Below, piece after piece: positions 34,429-43,090 of a stretch of 64,000 nucleotides of DNA (its first letter is position 1; every line of letters begins with the position of its first letter). The notes under the pieces were generated by a model. The model saw only the letters and a list, made by a program, of their open reading frames with translations. It was not told where the DNA came from and searched no databases. Position numbers and translations under genes: made by a program. The stretch comes from Thermanaerothrix sp. (GTDB taxonomy: Bacteria > Synergistota > Synergistia > Synergistales > Synergistaceae). The stretch lies in contig JAOACP010000009.1 of assembly GCA_026417795.1 (NCBI GenBank), positions 1 to 64,000 on the forward strand, in the 5' to 3' direction.

Positions 34429-34448
34429 CCCCCCTCAAACAAGGGGGG
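34429..34448 (-). terminator. Terminator of the two-component operon
   Basis: CCCCCC, eight bases, GGGGGG, then TTTTT on the minus strand, about 20 bases after the response-regulator stop. TATAGT, a possible metH -10 box, follows within eight bases, so terminator and metH promoter overlap. Confidence 0.8.
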
Positions 34449-34469
34449 CGGGGAACGGGTTCTATCATG

Positions 34470-35087
34470 TCACCTGCCGCGATACACCAGCCTGGGACGC
34501 CCTGGGCGGCCGTCGCCTGGAGACTCCTCCCGCTCCGCAATGCCCCTTGATACCAGGTACTCCAGATACCTATGGGCGGTCACATAGGCCACCCCAAGCC
34601 TGCTTCCCATCTCGTCGGCGGTGATTCCCTTGTCCCCGGCCTCCTCAAGGATACCCACCGCCCGTCTTAACTTATCCTCCGAAAGCCCCTTCCGGGTCTG
34701 CCTCCATGCCGCCTTAAGGGACAGGGACAACCGTCTTAAAAGGTTTATCCTGGCGCAGAAGTCCGCGAGCCTTATGGGCTTGGTGATGAAGTCCTCCGCC
34801 CCTTCCCCCAGCAGCAGCCTTGCGGTCTTTGGGTTCTGCTCCACCGTCAGCATGGCTATGACCGCGTCGGGGGACAGGGCCTTGGCCTGCCTCAACACGT
34901 TAAGACCCGACATCCTGGGCAGGTGGTAGTCCAAAAGATATATGTCCTTCGCTCCGTCCTTAACCCAGCCCAAGAACCGCTCCATCGACGTGGTGGTCTC
35001 CATGTCCCACCCCTGGGTCTTGGCCATGGCGGTAAGGGTGAAGAGTATGGCCTCGTCGTCGTCAAGGGCCCCTATCTTCAACGTCAA
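34470..35087 (-). CDS. Response regulator, CitB/DcuR type
   Basis: 205 residues: a receiver domain (1-120; ALDDDEAIL acidic pocket, phospho-Asp in YLLDYHLPRMSG near 52, Lys in FITKPIRL) and a C-terminal helix-turn-helix (GITADEMGSRLGVAYVTAHRYLEYLVSRG) like those of citrate/C4-dicarboxylate response regulators. It overlaps the sensor kinase by 4 bp. Targets are unknown. Confidence 0.9.
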   Translation of the reverse strand: MTLKIGALDDDEAILFTLTAMAKTQGWDMETTTSMERFLGWVKDGAKDIYLLDYHLPRMSGLNVLRQAKALSPDAVIAMLTVEQNPKTARLLLGEGAEDFITKPIRLADFCARINLLRRLSLSLKAAWRQTRKGLSEDKLRRAVGILEEAGDKGITADEMGSRLGVAYVTAHRYLEYLVSRGIAEREESPGDGRPGRPRLVYRGR

Positions 35088-36397
35088 CCGGGAACTACCT
35101 CCTGCTCATTTAGCACCAACAGCGACACCTCACAACCCCCGTCCCCGGGGTTTCGTATCTCAACGGCTCCCCCATGGGAAGCGGCGGTGTCCTCCACGAA
35201 GGTAAGGCCCGTGCCGAAGGACCCGCCGCTGAACCCTGGGCCCCGGTCTCGAACCAAAAATTCAACTCCCCCGGGGACCCTTCTGCAGGACAGCGTAACC
35301 GTCCCTCCCCACCGGGCGCCGTTGTCCACCAGGTTTGCCAAGGCCCTGGATAGCCTCATCACGTTGGCCCTTATGACCGTCCCCGCCACGTCCTCCGGCA
35401 AGCTCTCCTCCACCCTCTCCCGGTAGGGCATGGGACTCAGCTGAGAAAGGCAAAGATCCACCACCTCTCGCACCGTCACCTCCCGCGACGCCTCGCCGGA
35501 CAGTATCTCCTGGATCATCCGGTTCATCCCCTCCGCCGCCTCCATGACCAAACGGAGCCTCCTGTCGGAGGGGCTCTCGGAAAGGAGCACGTCCACAAGG
35601 CCGGTTATCACCGTAAGGGGACGGCGAAGGTCGTGGACCAGGTGCTGTATCTCCCGGAAGACCCGGGCCCTCCTGCCCTCCTCCCTCATCTGGGCCAGCA
35701 TCCTCTCCTGGCTTCGAATGAGCCGAAACTGCCTCTCCTGCAGCACCTTTCCCATGAGTATGGACGCCCCGGAGAGGGCCCCCGTAAGCGAAAGGGCAAA
35801 GCCCAAAAACCCTATCCAGTCGAAAAGGGCCTCCTCCCCCATGGCGGAGGCCAGACCCTTCACCGCCATGGACAGCTCCCCGCCCCCAAAACCGTAGGAC
35901 GTGAGGGAAGGGCAAAGGTCCAGCCACTGGAGGGACAGCACCACAAGCCCCATCACCGCCACCCTGTCCAGGGTGCCCCTAAGGGGCCCGGTGAGATACC
36001 TCACCAAAAGCACCGACGAAAGGGACACCACCGCCCCGGTCCCAAAGTGCAGCCCTGAACCCCCCGTAACCGCCCAGGACAGGCCGTAGGACAAGGGTAT
36101 CCCCGCCAGGATGACGGCAGACCCCACCCAACCCCTTATGCCCCCAGGGAACGCCTCTCCCAAGGAGAGCCACCCCCAGTAGAGCATGAGGGCCCTTATG
36201 GAGTTCATGGCCGCCAGCAGAAGGCCCGCCTTCACCAGGTCCCCCGCCAAAAGGCCCGAGGGGGCGTTAAGGGATCTCACCACCAAAACTCCCCCCGCCC
36301 GGAGGGAGCTTGACCAGACCGCCAACAGCGCCGCGCCAAGGCACAGGGACTCGATACGGCTCAAAGGCCTCCAACGGATCTTTCCATAGGATCTCAT
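35084..36397 (-). CDS. Membrane sensor histidine kinase
   Basis: 437 residues: about seven N-terminal membrane helices (up to residue 220), a coiled linker, HisKA with phospho-His in VHDLRRPLTVITGL (near 247), and HATPase with N-box LANLVDNGARWGG, DRGPGFSG and GTGLTFVEDTAASHGG. No periplasmic sensor domain is evident, so the signal may be sensed in the membrane. It is first in a two-gene operon with the CitB-type regulator. Confidence 0.9.
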   Translation of the reverse strand: MRSYGKIRWRPLSRIESLCLGAALLAVWSSSLRAGGVLVVRSLNAPSGLLAGDLVKAGLLLAAMNSIRALMLYWGWLSLGEAFPGGIRGWVGSAVILAGIPLSYGLSWAVTGGSGLHFGTGAVVSLSSVLLVRYLTGPLRGTLDRVAVMGLVVLSLQWLDLCPSLTSYGFGGGELSMAVKGLASAMGEEALFDWIGFLGFALSLTGALSGASILMGKVLQERQFRLIRSQERMLAQMREEGRRARVFREIQHLVHDLRRPLTVITGLVDVLLSESPSDRRLRLVMEAAEGMNRMIQEILSGEASREVTVREVVDLCLSQLSPMPYRERVEESLPEDVAGTVIRANVMRLSRALANLVDNGARWGGTVTLSCRRVPGGVEFLVRDRGPGFSGGSFGTGLTFVEDTAASHGGAVEIRNPGDGGCEVSLLVLNEQEVVPG

Positions 36398-36420
36398 CGC
36401 ACCATTCTAGACCGGAAAAG

Positions 36421-36440
36421 GGGGGCCCCGAAAGGCCCCC
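36421..36440 (-). terminator. Terminator of the DUF6305-GGT operon
   Basis: GGGGGCC / GGCCCCC stem with a six-base loop, followed by CTTTT on the minus strand, about 30 bases after the GGT stop. Confidence 0.7.
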
Positions 36441-36467
36441 GATTTCACATCCTGCTGTGAACGGTGT

Positions 36468-38189
36468 CTAAAAACCCACCGGCACCCCAAGACGGCGGGA
36501 GTCCGCGCCGCCGTCAAGGCCCTTATCGGCGCCGAACAGGATGCCCTGGGCGGTGCCGAAGGTGCCGGACTTGGGTTTTACCTCCACGTCGTGGCCCTTA
36601 AGCCGCAGAAGGTCCAGCGTTAAGGGGTCTATCCCCTCCTCGGCGTAAAGCTTCCCCGCCTTCCCGCCGGACACGAGGTTGTATATCCTTGGCTGCTCTA
36701 TGGCCTCGTCCATGGACATGCCAAAGTCCACGGCGTTCATTATGATCTGGGTCACCGCGGTTATTATCCTGGTGGCCCCCGCGGCCCCCACCGCCATGAA
36801 GGGCTTGCCCTCCGGGGTCAGTATCACCGTGGGGGACATGGAAGAAAGGGGCCTCTTGCGGGGCTCCGGGGCGTTCACGCTGTTGGGGTCCTGGGAGAAA
36901 TCGTCCATCTGGTCGTTCAGCACGATCCCGTAGCCGGGCACCATGACGCCGGACCCGAAGAAGTAGTTTATGGTGTTGGTGGCCGCCACGATGTTGCCCT
37001 CTTTGTCCGCCACCGAGAAGCTGGTGGTGCTCACCCTCTCGTTCACCTCGCCGCCCACGTAGGAGGACGCCTTGGGCTCGAAGTCCCAGGGGTTCCCGAA
37101 GGGCACGTCCTTCATGACCGACTTGAGGTCTATACGGCCCGCCTGCCTTTGGGCATACCCCTTGCTGGTAAGCCCCTCTATGGGAACCTTCACGAAGGCG
37201 GTGTCCGCCATGTACCTCCCCCGGTCCGCGTAAACCAGCTTCATGGCCTCCGCCATGACGTTGAGGTAGGAGAAGGAGTTGTGCTTGAAATCCCTCATGG
37301 GGAAGTTCTCGAGGATGTTGAGGAGCTCCACCACGTGGGTGCCTCCGCTGGAAGCGGGGGGAGTGGAGTATATCCGATAGCCCCTGTAGGTGCCGGACAC
37401 CGGCTTCCGCTCCAGAACTCGGTAGGACTTAAGATCCTCCATGGTCATATTACCGCCGCTGCGGTTAACCGCCTGGACCAACGCCTCGCCGATGGGGCCG
37501 TTGTAAAAGGCGTCCTTCCCCTCCGAAGCCAAGACGCGAAGGGTCCTGGCAAGGTCCTTCTGCACGCAGAGCTCCCCTGCGGGCATGGGAAGGCCGTCCT
37601 TGAAGAAGGGCACCGAAAGGGGGTCGTTATAGGCCTGAAGCTTCTCGTACTCGTCGGTTATTATCTGGTTCTGCATGGGATGGAGCTTGAAGCCCTTCTC
37701 CGCCAGCTCTATGGCGGGCTGGGCCACCTGGGCGAAAGACATGGTGCCGTACTTCTCCAACACGTGGAACATCCCCGCCACAAAGCCCGGCACCGCCACC
37801 GCCTTGCCGCCGTTTACGGACCACTTGGCCTTCTTGGCCTCCTCGGAGGCGAACATGTCCTTAGCGGCCGAAGCGGGGGCGGTCTCCCGGTAGTCCACCA
37901 CCACCACCTTGCCGTCGGCGGTCCTTATGGTCATGAAACCGCCTCCACCGATGCCGGAGGCGTTGGGCTCCACCACGTTGAGCGCCAGGGCCACCGCCAC
38001 CGCCGCGTCCACCGCGTTGCCCCCCTGCTTCAGTATCTGAACCCCCGCCCGGGAGGCCAGCTCGTGGGCGCTGGACACCATCCCGTTGGGGGCGTAGACG
38101 TCCCCGGAAGACGCAAATCCGGGGCCCACAAGACCGCATGCCAACAACACCGCCAGCGCCATGGCGCCTATCTTAAGAATGTTCCTCAC
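36468..38189 (-). CDS. ggt: Gamma-glutamyltransferase (exported)
   Basis: Ntn hydrolase that cleaves gamma-glutamyl bonds (glutathione, gamma-Glu peptides); 573 residues. It has an N-terminal signal peptide (MRNILKIGAMALAVLLACG). The precursor self-cleaves before the catalytic Thr in STTSFSVADKEGN (near 355-360). NASGIGGGGFM, DDFSQDP, RKRPLSSMSPT and GAAGATRIITAV match substrate-binding segments. GTG start 7 bases after AGGAGGG. Last gene of a five-gene operon, so extracytoplasmic release of glutamate or of a gamma-glutamyl substrate probably feeds the co-encoded permease. Confidence 0.95.
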   Translation of the reverse strand: MRNILKIGAMALAVLLACGLVGPGFASSGDVYAPNGMVSSAHELASRAGVQILKQGGNAVDAAVAVALALNVVEPNASGIGGGGFMTIRTADGKVVVVDYRETAPASAAKDMFASEEAKKAKWSVNGGKAVAVPGFVAGMFHVLEKYGTMSFAQVAQPAIELAEKGFKLHPMQNQIITDEYEKLQAYNDPLSVPFFKDGLPMPAGELCVQKDLARTLRVLASEGKDAFYNGPIGEALVQAVNRSGGNMTMEDLKSYRVLERKPVSGTYRGYRIYSTPPASSGGTHVVELLNILENFPMRDFKHNSFSYLNVMAEAMKLVYADRGRYMADTAFVKVPIEGLTSKGYAQRQAGRIDLKSVMKDVPFGNPWDFEPKASSYVGGEVNERVSTTSFSVADKEGNIVAATNTINYFFGSGVMVPGYGIVLNDQMDDFSQDPNSVNAPEPRKRPLSSMSPTVILTPEGKPFMAVGAAGATRIITAVTQIIMNAVDFGMSMDEAIEQPRIYNLVSGGKAGKLYAEEGIDPLTLDLLRLKGHDVEVKPKSGTFGTAQGILFGADKGLDGGADSRRLGVPVGF

Positions 38190-38230
38190 ATGAATCCCTC
38201 CTTACCTGCCAGCCAGATCCCCGAAGACCA

Positions 38231-39370
38231 TCAGGGACCGCTCTTAAGGAACGACCCTACCCCGCCGGATACTATCTCCTCGTAGCTTGGGATCCCCTCT
38301 ATCACTACCCCCCTCTCGGGATTGAAATCCGAAAAGGCGCCCACCACCGCCATCACCGTGGCCAGCTGCCGCCCCACCCTCTCCTCTATGGGCTTCCCCT
38401 TGGAGTCGTAGGGCACGAAAAGCCGCCCAAGCCCCGACGCCTTAAGATAAGCCTTATCAAGGCCGGTCTTCACCAGCCCCTCGTCGGTGCGGCCCCGGAG
38501 GCGCCCTTGGCTTGGGTTGGCCACCTCGATAAGGAAGGGCATGGCCCCGGCCCCATCCCCCCACTCCCGGTGGCTTAACCCCCGCAGCTTCCTGGGGGAG
38601 GGCTCAAGCCTCATGTCGATGCCGGACAGCTTGAGCTCCATCACCGCCGCGGCGGCCACCTCCATGGACTTCTCATGGGCCACCACGGCGTCCACCACCG
38701 GGTACTCCGGCGAAGCCTCGTGCAGGTCAAAGGCCACGTCGGCCCTCTGCCTCCTAAGAAGCTCCATGATGGCGTAGGCCAGCTTCTCAGACCAGGTCCC
38801 ATCGGGAGAACCCGGATAGGCGCGGTTCAAGTTCCTGCTCTCGTTGCCCGAAAGGGCCTGGCCTGAGGCTCGGTGTATGTAAACGTCCGGCACCGGCCAC
38901 ATGAGAAGGGGGCTGATGTCCCTGGCGCCGTACCTGAAGCTCCTGTAAGACCCATCCCGGAGCTTGAAGGATATGCGGTTAGGGGAGGCCTCCTGGGGCT
39001 GGTTGTGGGTGAATCCCGAGGCGTTGCCGAAGGGGATCACCACAAGACGACCTCGCTTCACCCTGGCGTTCTCCAAAAGCACCACCGCCGAGAGGTAACC
39101 GGCGGGCTCGTTCGGGTGGGTGCCCCCCAACACGAACACGGTGCCGCCCTTCTCCGGCCCCTCCTGCACGTAAACCTCCGTGTCCACCCCGCTCCCCCTT
39201 ATGGAGGGCAGGTACTTGGACAGCATCTCAACCCTGAACCCCGGGGCGGGGAACACCTTGTCCCTTTCCGCCATGGCCCTGAAGTCAAGGGAAGCCCAAA
39301 AGCACAGGACCCCCGCCAGGGCCAGCATGGCCAAGCCGCTGATCTTGTTGGCCTTGATCGCGTTCATCAT
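38231..39370 (-). CDS. Succinylglutamate desuccinylase/aspartoacylase-like zinc hydrolase
   Basis: 379-residue M14-like enzyme of the AstE/ASPA fold. An N-terminal hydrophobic helix (about 10-29) suggests export or membrane anchoring. Zinc and catalytic motifs: GGTHPNEPAG (His and Glu ligands), ESRNLNRAYPGSPDG, FDLHEASPEYP (His ligand) and PFLIEVANPSQGR. AstE-family enzymes hydrolyse N-acyl amino acids; its operon with GGT and a permease suggests an N-acyl or gamma-linked glutamate/aspartate substrate (inference). Confidence 0.85.
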   Translation of the reverse strand: MMNAIKANKISGLAMLALAGVLCFWASLDFRAMAERDKVFPAPGFRVEMLSKYLPSIRGSGVDTEVYVQEGPEKGGTVFVLGGTHPNEPAGYLSAVVLLENARVKRGRLVVIPFGNASGFTHNQPQEASPNRISFKLRDGSYRSFRYGARDISPLLMWPVPDVYIHRASGQALSGNESRNLNRAYPGSPDGTWSEKLAYAIMELLRRQRADVAFDLHEASPEYPVVDAVVAHEKSMEVAAAAVMELKLSGIDMRLEPSPRKLRGLSHREWGDGAGAMPFLIEVANPSQGRLRGRTDEGLVKTGLDKAYLKASGLGRLFVPYDSKGKPIEERVGRQLATVMAVVGAFSDFNPERGVVIEGIPSYEEIVSGGVGSFLKSGP

Positions 39371-39378
39371 GGCTCCAC

Positions 39379-39522
39379 CTACTTGACCCTAAGGAGCCTT
39401 AAGAGCAGCGGTATTGCCACCATGGCGGCGGTGGCCTGAGCCATGAGGTCCTTTTCCCTAATGCAGAAATCCACCACCAGGAACAACACCATGGCAACTA
39501 TGAAGAGATAGATCACCGTCAA
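39379..39522 (-). CDS. 46-residue membrane protein (putative small permease partner)
   Basis: TTG start at 39522, preceded by AGGAGGGAG at proper spacing. The product begins MTVIYLFIVAMVLFLVVDF, has a short CIREKDL loop, then a second hydrophobic helix ending LLLRLLRVK. Two membrane spans in 46 residues, placed 13 bp after a DctM-like permease, suggest a mini small-subunit. Typical TRAP DctQ has four helices, so this is at most a reduced analogue. Confidence 0.65.
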   Translation of the reverse strand: MTVIYLFIVAMVLFLVVDFCIREKDLMAQATAAMVAIPLLLRLLRVK

Positions 39523-39535
39523 GGAAGCTCCCTCC

Positions 39536-40825
39536 TCACCGTAAAAGGGCCGCCAAGGGGTTGGCCGCCGCCACCATGCCAAGCCCCCAGAGGACCGTAA
39601 GGGCCGCGGGGAACACGCAGTGCCTCAACACCCTGAAGTAGTCCTCCTCCCCCGCCACCTGGGCGGCGAACATCCCCGCAAGGGCCGTGGGGGGCATGAG
39701 ATCCCCAAGGCCCGATAGCAGCGCCAGGGCGCTGGACACCACTATCTGGTCCTTTCCCAGGAGGGCCAGCACGAAGGGCACCCCCAGGACCGACGCAGCA
39801 CCGAAGGCGGACACGGCGCCGAACAGGGGGATGCTGAGCCCCATCATGGGATAAAGGAGCGCCACAGGCACCGCAAGGCACGAGACCACCACGAACCCCC
39901 TAACCCCCGTAAGGGTCATCATCTGTATGAACATACCCACCCCCATTAGGATGCCCAGCACCGGCATGGCGTCCCGCACCGCCTCCCGGGCCACCGAAAG
40001 GGGGTTCATCCTACGGCCCACCATAAAGGCCGAGGAGGCGGCCAGGAGGAACTGAAGGGGCATCCCAAGGCTCACCTTGCCCTTGAACAGGGCCTCCAAC
40101 GTCATAAGACCCGCCAGCACCGCGAAGGGAAGGAAAAGGGACGGCCTCAAGGGCACCTCTTCCATCTTTTTGAGCCTTGCCTCCAGCTCTGAAGCGTCGG
40201 AACGGTTGCCCTTAAGGTGAGGCAGAAGCAGCCACAGGGAGGAGATGACCGCCAGCGGGACGGTGGCGAAGAGCAGGGGCCCCGTAAAGCCCACGTAGGG
40301 CATGTCTATGCCGCCGCCTATTATCATCACCGGGATGTCTATGGGGGGCGCGATCATGCCGTATATGGCCCCCATGGCTATGGCGGCGGCCCCCTTCGCC
40401 CTGGGGACCCCCATGCTCACCAGGACCGGGGCCACCAGGGCCCCGGTGGTGAGGCACCCGGCGGTGGACGAACCGGTTATCATCCCCGGCAGCATGATCA
40501 GCAGGGTCACCGCGATGCAAAGCAGCACCGGGTGGTCCTTGAAGCGCCGCACCGTCCATGCCGCCAGAGAGTCCAAAAGGCCGCACCCCTGGATGGACTT
40601 CATGAACGTCATGGCGCAGGCGATTATGAGCACCGTGTCCAGGTAGCCGAACATCCCCTCCACCAGGTGCCTCACGGGAAATCCGAAGCCGCCGAAAAGG
40701 GCCCCCGCCACGGAGGCCAAAGCCATGGCGATGGATATGGGGAGCTTCAAGCGGAAGGCCCCGGCGGCGAAGGTCCCCACCATCAGGACCGCCAGGGCCC
40801 CTTCGGGCCAAAACCAGCTTCCCAT
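39536..40825 (-). CDS. TRAP DctM-like large permease (ion transporter superfamily)
   Basis: 429 residues with about 12 helices. GMITGSSTAGCLTTGALVAPVLVSMGVPRAKGAAAIAMG, split by loops, and YGMIAPPIDIPVMI resemble the DctM/IT-superfamily pore loops, with an internal repeat in SGLGDLMPPTALAGMFAAQVAG. The start lies 4 bp after the DUF6305 gene. No DctP-type binding protein is adjacent; the exported DUF6305 protein may take that role. Confidence 0.82.
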   Translation of the reverse strand: MGSWFWPEGALAVLMVGTFAAGAFRLKLPISIAMALASVAGALFGGFGFPVRHLVEGMFGYLDTVLIIACAMTFMKSIQGCGLLDSLAAWTVRRFKDHPVLLCIAVTLLIMLPGMITGSSTAGCLTTGALVAPVLVSMGVPRAKGAAAIAMGAIYGMIAPPIDIPVMIIGGGIDMPYVGFTGPLLFATVPLAVISSLWLLLPHLKGNRSDASELEARLKKMEEVPLRPSLFLPFAVLAGLMTLEALFKGKVSLGMPLQFLLAASSAFMVGRRMNPLSVAREAVRDAMPVLGILMGVGMFIQMMTLTGVRGFVVVSCLAVPVALLYPMMGLSIPLFGAVSAFGAASVLGVPFVLALLGKDQIVVSSALALLSGLGDLMPPTALAGMFAAQVAGEEDYFRVLRHCVFPAALTVLWGLGMVAAANPLAALLR

Positions 40826-40829
40826 GGGA

Positions 40830-41405
40830 CTACTTGGACACCCCGAAGGAGGTCAGCTGGCTCAGCATGGGGCCCAAAACCGCCTGGATGGACTCCACCT
40901 CCGCCACCTTTACCCCCTTAGGAGCCAGCTTGGTCACAAGACCGTCGTCGTTGCCCCCCTTCACCACTATCACCCCGTCCGCCTTCGGGAACGCCGCCGC
41001 CATGAGGTAGTCCGTGAGCTCACCCCTGCGGCCCTTGCCGCCCACGTGCATCACCAGCACCTTCACCCCCTTGGACCTGGCGGCGTCCAAAAGCTGCTTG
41101 ACCCGGTCCCGCTCCTGCTCCTTGTCGATCCCCGCGGCCCCAAGGCCCTTCATGCTGCCCCCCACCACGGCGATCAGGACCTTGTGCTCCTTCGAGAGGT
41201 CCTGGGGTTTCATCATGGCATCGTACTTGCAATCCAAACCAGCCTTCTTGAGCAGCACCCGCACCATCATGGCGTCCGGGCTCTGACCCACCGAGGTCAC
41301 CGCCACCTGGGACGCCATGGCGGAAGCCGGGGCAAGGCACAAGCCAAGGACCAGCGAAAAGGCCAGCCCCCACAAAACGAGCGCGCTTCTTCCGTAACTA
41401 CGCAA
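40830..41405 (-). CDS. DUF6305 family exported protein
   Basis: About 191 residues. TTG at 41405 follows GGGAGG by 9 bases (the frame is open to 41429). A signal peptide (ALVLWGLAFSLVLGLCLAPASAMA) precedes a compact alpha/beta domain: VAVTSVGQSPDAMMVRVLL, KVLIAVVGGSMKGLG, VKVLVMHVGGKGRRGELTD and DGVIVVKGGNDDG. The strand-helix alternation looks like a small Rossmann-like binding fold. It is first in the operon before the DctM-like permease, the place of a binding protein. No function is established as far as I know. Confidence 0.75.
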   Translation of the reverse strand: MRSYGRSALVLWGLAFSLVLGLCLAPASAMASQVAVTSVGQSPDAMMVRVLLKKAGLDCKYDAMMKPQDLSKEHKVLIAVVGGSMKGLGAAGIDKEQERDRVKQLLDAARSKGVKVLVMHVGGKGRRGELTDYLMAAAFPKADGVIVVKGGNDDGLVTKLAPKGVKVAEVESIQAVLGPMLSQLTSFGVSK

Positions 41406-41532
41406 AACAGACCGCCTCCCGGTTTTCAAGTAGAAGACCCACGAATAAGTGGATCTCCATTGAAAATACTAGGGGAGGCGGGTTCTACACAGAAGGAGTT
41501 AATATCTTTTTTCTATTCCCACCGGCGTCAAG

Positions 41533-42267
41533 CTAGGGACACAGCACCTCCCCACAGCCCCTAAGGAGCACCTTGTCGGTAAAAGGCTCGAAGAACCTGG
41601 TGCCGCAGCCCCGGGATACGATCCGCATGAGCGCCTGGGGGCTCTTCACTGACCGTCCCAGCACGACGCTGACCGATGTCCCCCGATAGACGTCCCAGGA
41701 AAGCGGCGCCGAGGGCCCCGCCACCCAGCAGTCCCGGGCCAGCTCAACAAACCGCTCCCAGGTGCCGTTCACTATGGAGCTGGCGGAGAGCACCACAAGG
41801 CCGCACCGGGACGCCATGTCCAAAGCCTCGCCGTCGCTTAACCCGCCTGGGCGGTTGTGGTCCGCGAAGAGCACCTTGGCCTCCAACGCCACCAGCTTGT
41901 TCTCCAGGGGCTCCATGCGCCCCACCATGAGGACCTCAATCCCGGGCTCCACCTTGGGGATGGCGCCGCTCAGCTCCCCCTCCACGGGCAAAAGGGCGTT
42001 GGCCACCGCAAGGGCCACCGCCCGGTCCCCGGGACACCGGGAGCCGCTGAGCCCAAGGGCCTCCGACGGGTCCACCGGAAGGGAGGACAAAAGCGCCGGG
42101 GACTCCTCCTCCGCCATCACCATGTCCGGGAAAGAATAGGCAAGCCCCACCCGGCCGTTGTCCAGAAGCGCCGCGGTGTACCTCACCCCCCGCACCACCT
42201 CAAGGACCATCCTTCCCGACGCCTTAGCGTAAGCCAGATCCCAAAGCCGCTTGTCAAGGCTGCCCAT
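41533..42267 (-). CDS. DUF364 (heavy-metal-chelation domain) family protein
   Basis: About 244 residues with an N-terminal DUF4213-like part (YTAALLDNGRVGLAYSFPD) and a Rossmann-like DUF364 part (IEVLMVGRMEPLENKL, GLVVLSASSIVNGTWERFVELARDC, DVYRGTSVSVVLGRS). These proteins have been linked to metal or corrinoid handling, but the activity is unknown. GTG 42276 overlaps the Shine-Dalgarno, while ATG 42267 is 8 bases after GGAGG and is chosen. Single gene with its own promoter. Confidence 0.75.
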   Translation of the reverse strand: MGSLDKRLWDLAYAKASGRMVLEVVRGVRYTAALLDNGRVGLAYSFPDMVMAEEESPALLSSLPVDPSEALGLSGSRCPGDRAVALAVANALLPVEGELSGAIPKVEPGIEVLMVGRMEPLENKLVALEAKVLFADHNRPGGLSDGEALDMASRCGLVVLSASSIVNGTWERFVELARDCWVAGPSAPLSWDVYRGTSVSVVLGRSVKSPQALMRIVSRGCGTRFFEPFTDKVLLRGCGEVLCP

Positions 42268-42342
42268 AAACCTCACCTCCGGGAAAATCCTGTCTCAAAC
42301 CTTAACCTACCACTACACCGGGGACACGGGACTCCATGGTTC

Positions 42343-42371
42343 ATTATAGGGCACCCCAGGCATAATGTTCA
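42343..42371 (-). promoter_or_regulatory. Promoter of the DUF364 gene
   Basis: On the minus strand TGAACA (42371-42366), 17 bp, perfect TATAAT (42348-42343). Confidence 0.6.
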
Positions 42372-42424
42372 GTCTATTTGACAGAATGATCTAACCTCAA
42401 ATCTTGTTAATGGAGGTGCAGCCA

Positions 42425-43021
42425 ATGGAGCTTACCCAATCCTCCCCTTCGGGACAGGCCATGTCCGCCCTCGGGCGGATAGAGTTGGGGCTGGAGGACC
42501 TGGAGGGGGCCGTGGAGGTGTTGGCCTCGTCCCTGTCTTCGATAGAGGAGGAGTCCTCCCAGGTGGGCAAGGCGGGGGAGTCCGTGGACCTCCACGCCCG
42601 GGAGCTGCTCAAGGAGCTGGACGAAAGCGCCCGGGAGGCCAAGACGCCCATGGAGCAGATGAGGCAGGCCCTTGAGATCGGCCTTAGGGTTCAGGAGGAG
42701 GCCCAGAGGGACCGTACTATGCTGGCCCACACGGTGGAAGCGGTGAGGGCCATGGTCCGGTCCGCGGAGTCCGTGGCGGACTCCATAGGGCGCATAACCC
42801 AGGTGCTGGGGAACATAGCGGACATAACCACCCACATAACCGCCATAGCCAAGCAGACCAAGCTGCTCTCCCTCAACGCCTCCATAGGGGCGGAACGGGC
42901 TGGAGAGCACGGCAGGGGTTTCGCGGTGGTGGCGGAGGAGGTGCGCAAGCTGGCCGCCAGGACCAGCGAGGCGGCATCCAAGATAAGCGACCTCGCGTCC
43001 TCCAGCAGGGCAATAGGGTAG
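42425..43021 (+). CDS. Amino-terminal half: soluble chemoreceptor signalling domain
   Basis: 198 residues before the TAG. Helical throughout. The conserved receptor tip is present with small variations ([40 protein letters not shown]), so it could still contact CheW/CheA, but the return helix is cut short. No membrane or HAMP segment is visible. Confidence 0.7.
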   Translation: MELTQSSPSGQAMSALGRIELGLEDLEGAVEVLASSLSSIEEESSQVGKAGESVDLHARELLKELDESAREAKTPMEQMRQALEIGLRVQEEAQRDRTMLAHTVEAVRAMVRSAESVADSIGRITQVLGNIADITTHITAIAKQTKLLSLNASIGAERAGEHGRGFAVVAEEVRKLAARTSEAASKISDLASSSRAIG

Positions 43022-43090
43022 GAGGCGTCGGAGAACATCGACCGGGCCCTCAACCTATCCAGGAACGCCTCGGACCGGGCGGAGGCCACC

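Noticed and set aside
34379-34540. 54-codon N-terminal extension of MetH
   Set aside because: It would read through the upstream operon's terminator. The ATG at 34378 has an ideal GGAGGAGG site and fits the family's N-terminus.
43019-43021. Pyrrolysine-encoding TAG
   Set aside because: No pyl genes or methylamine methyltransferases are in the window, and the codon lies in a receptor helix with no role for pyrrolysine. Mutation or sequencing error is simpler.
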